A DNA stretch of 64,000 nt from Eudorina sp. 2006-703-Eu-15. Taxonomy: Eukaryota; Chlorophyta; Chlorophyceae; Chlamydomonadales; Volvocaceae. The stretch is from positions 176,069 through 240,068 of the forward strand of contig BDSI01000163.1 of NCBI GenBank assembly GCA_003117195.1. Direction: 5' to 3'. The notes beneath the pieces were generated by a model. It saw only the letters and a list, made by a program, of their open reading frames with translations. It made no database searches and was not told the DNA's origin. Positions within the stretch are counted from its first letter, which is position 1. Each line of letters starts with the position of its first letter. Below, one piece after another: positions 55,969 to 64,000 of the stretch. Both the position numbers and the translations under genes were made by a program.

Positions 55969-56254
55969 GGCGGGAGGAGGAGGAGGAGGAGGAGGAGGCG
56001 ACGCTGGCGCGGGGCGTGGCGTGGCCGTGGGCTCGGCCAGGAGGACGATACGGCCGAGGCGGCCACTGTCTGGTCGGGTGAAGACGAGGAGGAGGACGAC
56101 GACATGGAGGGCGGTTATTCGGAGAAGGAGGAGGAGGAGGTGTTGCGCGACGTCGCCGCGGCTGCATCCCGGCACGGCTGGCGGCGGTGCAATGGACTGA
56201 CTGGCAGTGAAGGCCGCTGCCGCCGCAGCTGGCTGCAGTACGGCAGTCGTCGTA

Positions 56255-57153
56255 CTCACGGGCACCCGCTACGCGGGCGGCGTGGTTGGGCTGCGGCAAC
56301 TGGCCCAACGGCACACCGCGAGGGGCCCGCGACAGCGAGCTGCACGGCCCGCCGCCGTTCGGGCGCTGGGACCCGGACGTGGCCTCCCTGGCGCGGAGGC
56401 TGACGGCGTGGTGACCTTGGTGGCGGACGAGCACGAGCTGGACTGCGCCGCGTTCGGGCGGGCGGGGGGTGGCGGAGGCGGCGCTGATGGACCCCCAGCA
56501 GCGGCTGCTGCTGGAGGAGGCGCTGTCGGGCTTCACCGACTCGGGCAGGTAAGCAGGCCTGGGGCTTGGGGCCACCACCACCATCACCACCACCTGGGAT
56601 GTGTCGTAATGCAGCTTCGGTGCTGTGTCCATTCCCCCCCATGAGGTTCCTTCAATGTCACACAGCCAATGAGGGTGGGTCGATCTGCACGATGTGCTTG
56701 ATACGACATAATACCACATAATACCAGCAACGCGGTGTGGGGGAAGGATCAGCGGCTCATAGCTGCTTGGATGCCCGCAGAGTCTCCGACGGAGGGGAGA
56801 ACGGGTGAGGTGCGGGTGGTGTTTGCCGAGGTTGGGGCGGAGGTTACCTGCAAAGCGCCTCTATGCTCCTTTCCTACTTAATCCTTCCCTCCGCCCTCCC
56901 TCCCTCCCTCCCTCCCTCCCTCCCGCCCTCCCTCCCTGCTCGGCCCCTCAGATCCGCCGCCTCCCTGGCCGGCACCTCCGCCGGCTGCTATGTGGGCTGC
57001 ATCGAGTACGGCTCAAGTACGGCTCGATCCGGCTCGAGTACAGCGAGCTGCTGGCGGGACGAGTGTCGTTCAAGGGCGGCAGCGCGCAGGCGGTCACGGG
57101 CAACGGGCTGGCGTTCATGGCGGGACGAGTGTCGTACACGTTCGGCACGACCG
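56255..57153 (+). pseudogene. PKS ketosynthase (KS) N-terminal part, two exons, copy 1
   Basis: Exon to 56548: ELDCAAFG and, one frame over, EAALMDPQQRLLLEEALSG, the KS DPQQR motif with its following helix. After intron 56549-56951, exon 56952-57153 reads SAASLAGTSAGCYVGCIEY and, past a local frame change and a small internal duplication, TGNGLAFMAGRVSYTFGTTG, the conserved segment just before the catalytic Cys. The next exon should supply VDTACSSSL, but the plus strand does not. That segment lies on the minus strand at 57326-57478. Confidence 0.8.
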
Positions 57154-57325
57154 GTGAGCAGTGCCGCCGCTAATAACTTTGTGCAGTTCCGTTCCGAAAC
57201 GCCTTTTTAACATGTGTTCGGACGGATAATACTTTTCGCAATAATGTTGCCGCGAATACAGTAACCCATTGCATACGGTACCCCAACCTTCAACTACCCC
57301 ATCCAATCCTGACCCCCCCGCCCGC

Positions 57326-57478
57326 CCTCCCCGGCAGTAGCATGGCGTTGACGCCGGCAGTAGCGGCGAGGGCTACTGCCGACTCGCCGGCGCGGATGCT
57401 GGCGGCCGCCAGGTGCGCCGCCACCCGCGAGCTGCAGCTGTAGCAGGCGGTGATGTTCCTGACGCAGCTGTCGTCGCC
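57326..57478 (-). pseudogene. PKS ketosynthase active-site segment, inverted, copy 1
   Basis: Read on the minus strand this gives DDSCVRNITACYSCSS, then VAAHLAAASIRAGESAVALA and AGVNAMLLPG. This is the KS stretch TACSS-LVALHLA...IRAGE...ALA-GVN-MLLP in correct order and spacing, except for three extra residues within TACSS (TAC-YSC-SS). The putative catalytic Cys codon is at 57445-57443. Flanking KS pieces are on the plus strand, so a segment of about 150 bp has been inverted. Confidence 0.75.
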
Positions 57479-58303
57479 GCCGCTGCACTACCGCAGCATA
57501 ACCCGCACGTCGCGTCCACACGGGGAGAGGGGACGACGACCGGCGCCGGGATCGGCATCGGCGGTCTCCTACGGCGCGTCTGCCCATCCAGGCAGCGCCG
57601 GCGGTGGACCTGGCGGCGGGTGGTGCGGCGGTCGGATCAGCGGCGACGGCGGCGTTTGGGGGCACCAGCTCTTTCGGCATGCAGTTGTACGGCGGTTCGG
57701 ACAGGAGGATGAGGAGGAGGGTGCTGAGCTGGCGGCGGTGCCTGCGGGGGCGGCGACGACACCGCTCTGTTCCGTGACGTACAACTGTACGACATGTACG
57801 GTGCGTCGTTGTTATCCGTCACCAGTCCCGGGAGGGAGTCAACAGCCGGCATGCTGTATTCCGTTCAGTGGTCGGCGGCAGAGCAGGCGTCGTCGATTGA
57901 CGATCGGGCGGAGACCGAGCAGGAGCTGACGGGCCCGCGGGCGGCCTGGTTACGCCTGCGGAGTGCGGTACTGCCGGCGGCGCTGCAAGCCGCCCAGACA
58001 GCCACCGCCGCGCGGCTCGCAGCGGCCATGCTGCGCACCCCCGCCGGCATCGCGGCCGGGAAAAGCTAGCTACCCGACCGGACCAGCTTGCGCGACCCTG
58101 TCCTATCCGCGTGCGTACGGCATGTGGCGACTAGCCGCGGCCTTTATTTCACTGAGGACGTGGTGGCAGCCACGGCCGGATCGGGCGTGCATGTGGTGTG
58201 CTCAACAGCCTGACCAGCCCCGCCATGGTGTCCGCAGCTGTCCCGCGGCGGGCGCTGGTGGGACATCCGCAAGCTAAGCGCGACATCAGGTCGCTCGGCG
58301 CGG

Positions 58304-59041
58304 GTGGCGGCGGAGCGGTACGGCCTGCTGGCGATGGACTTGATGCCGCCGCCGCCGGCCGCAGCGCCGCGCGACGTGGTGTGGGTCGCGGATGAGCCCC
58401 ACCTGGGCGGTGACGCCACCGGCACCGCTGACGCCGCAGCGCTGGCGGTTGCGCCGGTCGACGGTACGGCGGACGGCAGCTTGGTGCCGTACACGGCGAC
58501 GGCAGCGCTGCCGCGCTGCAGCGGCTCACCGCCGCCGGGCTGGCGGGGCGAGGATGGAGCTGGCGGGCGCGTCCATCTCGAATGTGGGCGGCAGCTCACC
58601 GCCGCCAGGGCTGTCTATCGGAGGGCCGCGGCGGTTACCTCCTCCTCGCGCTTGGTGACCGCAGCCGCAACCGTGGCGGGCCTGACTCGAACTTACAACG
58701 CCGAGTACTCCCTCGCCCGCGCCATTGCAGTAGGGAACACGGCGGCGGTGGTGGCCCCAGGGGCAACTGCCGCCTCGCTTCGTCTCCCGCAGGAGCAGCA
58801 GCCTGGCAGCAGCCTCGTCGTACTTCCCGACGGCTACGGCCACTCCGTACAAGCTGGCGTGGCTCTCACAGCCGTGCTCCTGCGCGGGTCGCTGAGCCGC
58901 CTGGACACCGCCGCCGCCGCCTGCCCGCCGGGCACGGTGCTGCTGAGGGTGCAGGCGGTGGGGTTCAACTTCCGGGACGTGCTCCATGTGACCGACGAGC
59001 TGGCGGAGGCGGATGACCGACGAGTTGGCGGAGGCGGTTGA
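58304..59041 (+). pseudogene. PKS ER N-terminal piece and linker, copy 2
   Basis: A 245-codon frame almost identical to 53443-54180, again ending in the minisatellite after GFNFRDVLHVTDELAEADDR. That it stays open in both copies, while neighbouring domains are broken, fits recent duplication more than selection. Confidence 0.7.
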
Positions 59042-59087
59042 CGGAGGAGGTGGCGGAGGTGGCGGAGGCGGAGGTGGCGGAGGCGGT

Positions 59088-59122
<35 letters not shown>

Positions 59123-59379
59123 TAGCGGAGGTGGCGGAGGCGGTGATGGCGACGGTGGCGGTGGTGGCGGTGGCGGTGGTGGCGGAGGCGATTGACGGAG
59201 GAGGTGGTGGAGGCTGCGATGGCGATGGTGGCGGAGGCGGTTGATGGAGGAGGTGGCGGAGGCGGTGGTGGCGGTGGTGGCGGAGGCGGTTGACGGAGGA
59301 GGTGGCGGAGGAGGTGGTGGCGGAGGAGGCGGAGGCGGTGGTGGCGGTGGTGGCGGAGGCGGTTGACGGCGGCGGTGAC

Positions 59380-59447
<68 letters not shown>

Positions 59448-59728
59448 TGGCGAAGGCGGTGGTGGCGGTGGCGGTGGCGGTGGCGGCGGAGGAGGTTGAC
59501 GGAGGAGGTGGCGGAGGCGGAGGTGGCGTGGCGGTGTCGGCGGTGGCGGTAGTGGCGGTGGCGGTGGTGGCGGAGGTGGCGGTGGTAGCGGTGGCGGAGG
59601 CGGTGGTGGCGGAGGCGGTTGACGGAGGAGGTGGCGGAGGCGGTTGACGGAGGAGGTGGCGGAGGCGGTTGACGGAGGAGGTGGCGGAGGCGGCTGATGG
59701 AGGAGGTGGCGGAAGCAGGTGATGGAGG
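59042..59728. repeat. GGTGGC minisatellite inside PKS block, copy 2
   Basis: The same motif as 54146-54984 but about 150 bp shorter. The TTGACGGAGGAGGTGGC punctuation recurs, with TTGATGGAGG variants. Confidence 0.95.
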
Positions 59729-59734
59729 AGGTGG

Positions 59735-60180
59735 CGGTGCACAGCCTGCACCGGCAGCTGGGCAGCTGCTGTTGTCGTCCATCGGTCGCCGCTGGGGGCG
59801 CTCGGCCTCCAGGCCAACTAGAGCGCAGCCAATGCGGGCCTGGATGGGTACGCGGCCTCCTGTGAGGCGGCGGGTGTGGCGGCGGTCAGCGTGCAGTGGG
59901 GCGCGTGGGCGGGTGGCGGCATGGCGGCTCAGGACGCCCAGACGGCGGCGGCGCGTGCGGAGCGGATGGGCATGTCGCTGATCCAGCCGCAGCCGGGGCT
60001 GGCGGCGTTGGAAGGTAAGGGTGTCTTGACGAGGGGCATGGCACCCTCCATGCGCGCCGCCAGCCTGGGATGACGTTTTCCTCGACTGCGATTTCGATCC
60101 CTGGATAATATGCCCTTTTGAAGGAAGGTTCTCTCCTGCGCTGAGCAAGACGACACCGGCGCCTGCCTGCCTGCAGGTGT
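59735..60180 (+). pseudogene. PKS KR C-terminal part, Tyr position TAG, copy 2
   Basis: Same as 54988-55580, with the TAG at 59819-59821 in the place of the KR catalytic Tyr. Two extra single-base deletions (CACCGGC for CACCCGGC; ATCGGTCG for ATCGGGTCG) shift the frame upstream of the TAG. The donor after GCGTTGGAAG (60014) and the acceptor CTGCAG before GTGTCC (60177) are preserved. Confidence 0.8.
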
Positions 60181-60480
60181 CCTGGCGTCCCTGGCGCTCC
60201 CCTCCTCTGCCGCGGGTGGTCTGACCATCTCCGGCCCCGAGTCCGTCATCGCCCCAACCCCTTCCGCTGGCCCACGTTCCCGCACCGCCTACCGGGAGCC
60301 GCACCGCCCTTCCTGTCCCATGTCGCCACCCGCCGCCGTCAGCCCTGCCGCCGCTCCCGCCGCAACCGAGCCTACAGCGGGCCGTCGAGCCGGCCAGCAG
60401 GCGCCGTCGGCGGCAAGCGTGCAGCCAGCGCCGCGCCGCCGCGCCGCCGCCGCGCCGCCGGCGGCCGCAGCGCCGTCGCC

Positions 60481-60715
60481 TTGGCGGCCTCTGTCCTGGA
60501 GACCGTGTGGGAGGTGGCCCGAGGCGTCCTGGGGGTGCCCTCCCTGGACTCCTCTGCCAGCCTCGCCTCATGGAGGCGGGGCTGGACAGCCTGGGCGCAG
60601 TGGAGCTCCGGAACCAGTTGTCCCGCACCTTCGTCTGGAGCTGCCCGCCACGATCATGTTCGACTACCCCACGGCGGCGGCGGTGGCCGGCTACGTGGTC
60701 GCGGAGGCTGGGTGC
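60481..60715 (+). pseudogene. PKS ACP, copy 2
   Basis: [12 protein letters not shown] is retained, with the carrier Ser codon at 60588-60590. It has the same frame change upstream as copy 1 and an additional deletion in ACCTTCGTCTGG (ACCTTCGGTCTGG in copy 1), which shifts the frame after SRTF. Confidence 0.8.
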
Positions 60716-60999
60716 GGCGGGAGGGAGGAGGAGGAGGAGGCGACGCTGGCGCGGGGCGTGGCGTGGCCGTGGGCTCGGCCAGGAGGACGATACGGCCGAG
60801 GCGGCGACTGTCTGGTCGGGTGAAGACGAGGAGGAGGACGACGACATGGCGGGCGGTTATTCGGAGAAGGAGGAGGAGGAGGTGTTGCGCGACGTCGCCG
60901 CGGCTGCATCCCGGCACGGCTGGCGGCGGTGCGATGGACTGACTGGCAGTGAAGGCCGCTGCCGCCGCAGCTGCTGCAGTACGGCAGTCGTCGTACTCA

Positions 61000-61874
61000 C
61001 GGGCACCCGCTACGCGGGCGGCGTGGTTGGGCTGCGGCAACTGACCCAACGGCACACCGCGAGGGGCCCGCGACAGCGAGCTGCACGGCCCGCCGCCGTT
61101 CGGGCGCTGGGACCGCGGACGTGGCCTCCTGGCGCGGAGGCTGGCGGCGTGGTGACCTTGGTGGCGGACGAGCACGAGCTGGACTGCGCCGCGTTCGGGC
61201 GGGCGGGGGGTGGGCGAGGCGGCGCTGATGGACCCCCAGCAGCGGCTGCTGCTGGAGGAGGCGCTGTCGGGCTTCACCGACTCGGGCAGGTAAGCAGGCC
61301 TGGGGCTTGGGGCCACCACCACCATCACCACCACCTGGGATGTGTCGTAATGCAGCTTCGGTGCTGTGTCCATTCCCCCCATGAGGTTCCTTCAATGTCA
61401 CACAGCCAATGAGGGTGGGTCGATCTGCACGATGTGCTTGATACGACATAATACCACATAATACCAGCAACGCGGTGTGGGGGAAGGATCAGCGGCTCAT
61501 AGCTGCTTGGATGCCCGCAGAGTCTCCGACGGAGGGGAGAACGGTGAGGTGCGGGTGGTGTTTGCCGAGGTTGGGGCGGAGGTTACCTGCAAAGCGCCTC
61601 TATGCTCCTTTCCTACTTAATCCTTCCCTCCGCCCTCCTCCCTCCCTCCTCCCCCTCCTCCGCCTCCTCCCTGCTCGGCCCTCAGATCCGCCGCCTCCCT
61701 GGCCGGCACCTCCGCCGGCTGCTATGTGGGCTGCATCGAGTACGGGCTCGATCCGGGCTCGAGTACAGCGAGCTGCTGGCGGAGTGTCGTTCAAGGGCGG
61801 CAGCGCGCAGGCGGTCACGGGCAACGGGCTGGCGTTCATGGCGGGACGAGTGTCGTACACGTTCGGCACGACCG
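61000..61874 (+). pseudogene. PKS KS N-terminal part, copy 2
   Basis: The first exon ends at 61289 (MDPQQRLLLEEALSG retained, 61229-61273). The second exon is 61686-61874 with TGNGLAFMAGRVSYTFGTTG. It lacks the short internal duplication seen in copy 1 near 57010-57060. Confidence 0.75.
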
Positions 61875-62039
61875 GTGAGCAGTGCCGCCGCTAATAACTT
61901 TGTGCAGTTCCGTTCCGAAACGCCTTTTTAACATGTGTTCGGACGGATAATACTTTTCGCATAATGTTGCCGCGAATACAGTAACCCATTGCATACGGTA
62001 CCCCAACCTTCAACTGCCCCATCCAATCCTGACCCCCCC

Positions 62040-62200
62040 GCCCGCCCTCCCCGGCAGTAGCATGGCGTTGACGCCGGCAGTAGCGGCGAGGGCTACTGCC
62101 GACTCGCCGGCGCGGATGCTGGCGGCCGCCAGGTGCGCCGCACCGCGAGCTGCAGCTGTAGCAGGCGGTGATGTTCCTGACGCAGCTGTCGTCGCCGCCG
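62040..62200 (-). pseudogene. PKS KS active-site segment, inverted, copy 2
   Basis: The minus strand again reads HLAAASIRAGESAVALAATA and GVNAMLLPG. A one-base loss in the part encoding SSRVAAHL shifts the frame relative to copy 1. The inversion is therefore shared and predates the block duplication. Confidence 0.75.
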
Positions 62201-62482
62201 CTGCACTACCGCAGCATAACCCGCACGTCGCGTCCACACGGGAGAGGGGACGACGACCGGCGCCGGGATCGGCATCGGCGGTCTCCTACGGCGCGTCTGC
62301 CCATCCAGGCAGCGCCGGCGGTGGACCTGGCGGCGGGTGGTGCGGCGGTCGGATCAGCGGCGACGGCGGCGTTTGGGGCACCAGCTCTTTCGGCATGCAG
62401 TTGTACGGCGGTTCGGACAGGAGGATGAGGAGGAGGGTGCTGAGCTGGCGGCGGTGCCTGCGGGGGCGGCGACGACACCGCT

Positions 62483-63793
62483 CTGTTCCGTGACGTACAA
62501 CTGTACGACATGTACGGTGCGTCTTTGTTATCCGTCACCAGTCCCGGGAGGGAGTCAACAGCCGGCATGCTGTATTCCGTTCAGTGGTCGGCGGCAGAGC
62601 AGGCGTCGTCGATTGACGATCGGGCGGAGACCGAGCAGGAGCTGACGGGCCCGCGGCGCCTGGTTACGCCTGCGGAGTGCGGTACTGCGGCGGCGCTGCA
62701 AGCCGCCCCAGACAGCCACCGCCGCGCGGCTCGCAGCGGCCATGCTGCGCACCCCGCCGGCATCGCGGCCGGGAAAAGCTAGCTACCGACCGGACCAGCT
62801 TGCGCGACCCTGTCCTATCCGCGTGCGTACGGCATGTGGCGACTAGCCGCGGCCTTTATTTCACTGAGGACGTGGTGGCAGCCACGGCCGGATCGGGCGT
62901 GCATGTGTGTGTGCTCAACAGCCTGACCAGCCCCGCCATGGTGTCCGCAGCTGTCCCGCGGCGGCGCTGGTGGGACATCCGCAAGCTAAGCGCGACATCA
63001 GGTCGCTCGGCGCGGGTGGCGGCGGAGCGGTACGGCCTGCTGGCGATGGACTTGATGCCGCCGCCGCCGGCCGCAGCGCGCGCGACGTGGTGTGGGTCGC
63101 GGATGAGCCCCACCTGGGCGGTGACGCCACGGCACCGCTGACGCCGCAGCGCTGGCGTTGCGCCGGTCGACGGTACGGCGGACGGCAGCTTGGTGCCGTA
63201 CACGGCGACGGCAGCGCTGCCGCGCTGCAGCGGCTCACCGCCGCCGGGCTGGCGGGGCGAGGATGGAGCTGGCGGGCGCGTCCATCTCGAATGTGGGCGG
63301 CAGCTCACCGCCGCCAGGGCTGTCTATCGGAGGGCCGCGGCGGTTACCTCCTCCTCGCGCTTGGTGACCGCAGCCGCAACCGTGGCGGGCCTGACTCGAA
63401 CTTACAACGCCGAGTACTCCCTCGCCCGCGCCATTGCAGTAGGGAACACGGCGGCGGTGGTGGCCCAGGGGCAACTGCCGCCTCGCTTCGTCTCCCGCAG
63501 GAGCAGCAGCCTGGCAGCAGCCTCGTCGTACTTCCCGACGGCTACGGCCACTCCGTACAAGCTGGCGTGGCTCTCACAGCCGTGCTCCTGCGCGGGTCGC
63601 TGAGCCGCCTGGACACCGCGCCGCCGCCTGCCCGCCGGGCACGGTGCTGCTGAGGGTGCAGGCGGTGGGGTTCAACTTCCGGGACGTGCTCCATGTGACC
63701 GACGAGCTGGCGGAGGCGGATGACCGACGAGTTGGCGGAGGCGGTTGACGGAGGAGGTGGCGGAGGTGGCGGAGGCGGAGGTGGCGGAGGCGT

Positions 63794-63831
<38 letters not shown>

Positions 63832-64000
63832 AGGTGGCGGAGGCGGTGATGGCGACGGTGCGGTGGTGGCGGTGGCGGTGGTGGCGGAGGCGATTGACGG
63901 AGGAGGTGGTGGGGCTGCGATGGCGATGGTGGCGGAGGCGGTTGATGGAGGAGGTGGCGGAGGCGGTGGTGGCGGTGGTGGCGGAGGCGGTTGACGGAGG
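62483..64000. repeat. PKS tandem block, copy 3 (cut by window end)
   Basis: The post-DH linker (62483-62782), ER C-terminal piece (about 62830-63060) and ER N-terminal piece (to about 63710) are present, then the GGTGGC minisatellite from about 63715 to the window end. Indels of one base are frequent (for example CGGCGCCTGG for CGGGCGGCCTGG, and GCCCCAGACAG for GCCCAGACAG), so the frames open in copies 1 and 2 are broken here. Confidence 0.9.
63715..64000. repeat. GGTGGC minisatellite inside PKS block, copy 3
   Basis: The same repeat class as in copies 1 and 2, running off the window. Confidence 0.9.

Larger units (their letters stand above)
52918..57766. repeat. PKS tandem block, copy 1 (about 4.85 kb)
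   Basis: The block begins at CTGTTCCGTGACGTACAACT and recurs at 57767 and 62483. The order inside is: post-DH linker, ER C-terminal piece, linker, ER N-terminal piece, GGTGGC minisatellite, KR C-terminal part, ACP, KS N-terminal part, inverted KS active-site piece. No acyltransferase (GHSxG) motif is visible. Long stretches are nearly identical between copies. Confidence 0.9.
57767..62482. repeat. PKS tandem block, copy 2 (about 4.72 kb)
   Basis: Same order as copy 1, with many single-base deletions and some larger ones (a shorter minisatellite and a shorter CCCT run near 61635). Pieces: post-DH linker 57767-58069, ER C-terminal piece about 58095-58340, ER N-terminal frame 58304-59041. Confidence 0.9.

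Noticed and set aside
58526..60847. Very long minus-strand frames (773 and 445 codons) across the PKS minisatellites
   Set aside because: They are poly-Pro, poly-His and poly-Ala products of the GGTGGC repeat read backwards and run antisense to KR, ACP and ER motifs. They are compositional artefacts.

Overview
The window looks like nuclear DNA of a volvocine (Chlamydomonas/Volvox-type) green alga. It is GC-rich, with many short exons bounded by GT-AG introns, pyrimidine-rich tracts and many micro- and minisatellites. It encodes a nuclear copy of mitochondrial complex I subunit ND3, a hallmark of chlorophycean algae, and pieces of the giant type I polyketide synthase (PKS) found in such algae. 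I rebuilt gene models by hand from splice sites, reading-frame phase and family motifs, so exon edges are predictions.

Layout, left to right. (1) 1-2.8 kb: satellites and the last four exons of a 2OG-Fe(II)-oxygenase-like gene (+). (2) 3.2-13.6 kb: a tandem segmental duplication carrying two paralogous BTB-BACK genes (+), plus a BTB leader fragment (-). (3) 15.2-17.1 kb: ND3 (-). (4) 17.7 kb: an orphan coding-like exon (-). (5) 19.5-22.2 kb: a complete six-exon ribose-phosphate pyrophosphokinase (PRPP synthase) with a plastid-type leader (+). (6) 24.6-27.6 kb: an ARGLU1-like RS-domain splicing factor (-). (7) 28.8-35.2 kb: a complete 11-exon gene for a 688-residue protein of unknown function (+). 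(8) 37.1-38.4 kb: a 419-codon intronless ORF (-), followed by an AT-rich island. (9) 39.9-42.05 kb: a 5'-truncated L1-type LINE (-). (10) 42-47 kb: no recognisable gene. (11) 47.1-51.7 kb: a 336/337-bp satellite of about 13.5 nearly identical units. (12) 51.9-64.0 kb: rearranged PKS pieces (KS end, DH, ER, KR, ACP, KS start) in tandem blocks of about 4.8 kb, each interrupted by a GGTGGC minisatellite.

The left two thirds is ordinary algal chromosome with single-copy housekeeping genes. The right third is repeat-dominated. The PKS blocks are the most unusual part: the catalytic Tyr position of the KR is a TAG stop in both complete blocks, the KS active-site segment is inverted, ER halves are in swapped order, no AT domain is visible and frames shift repeatedly. 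I read them as pseudogenised or scrambled PKS modules, possibly worsened by assembly error in a long tandem repeat. Nothing here lets me claim a wholly new system with confidence.
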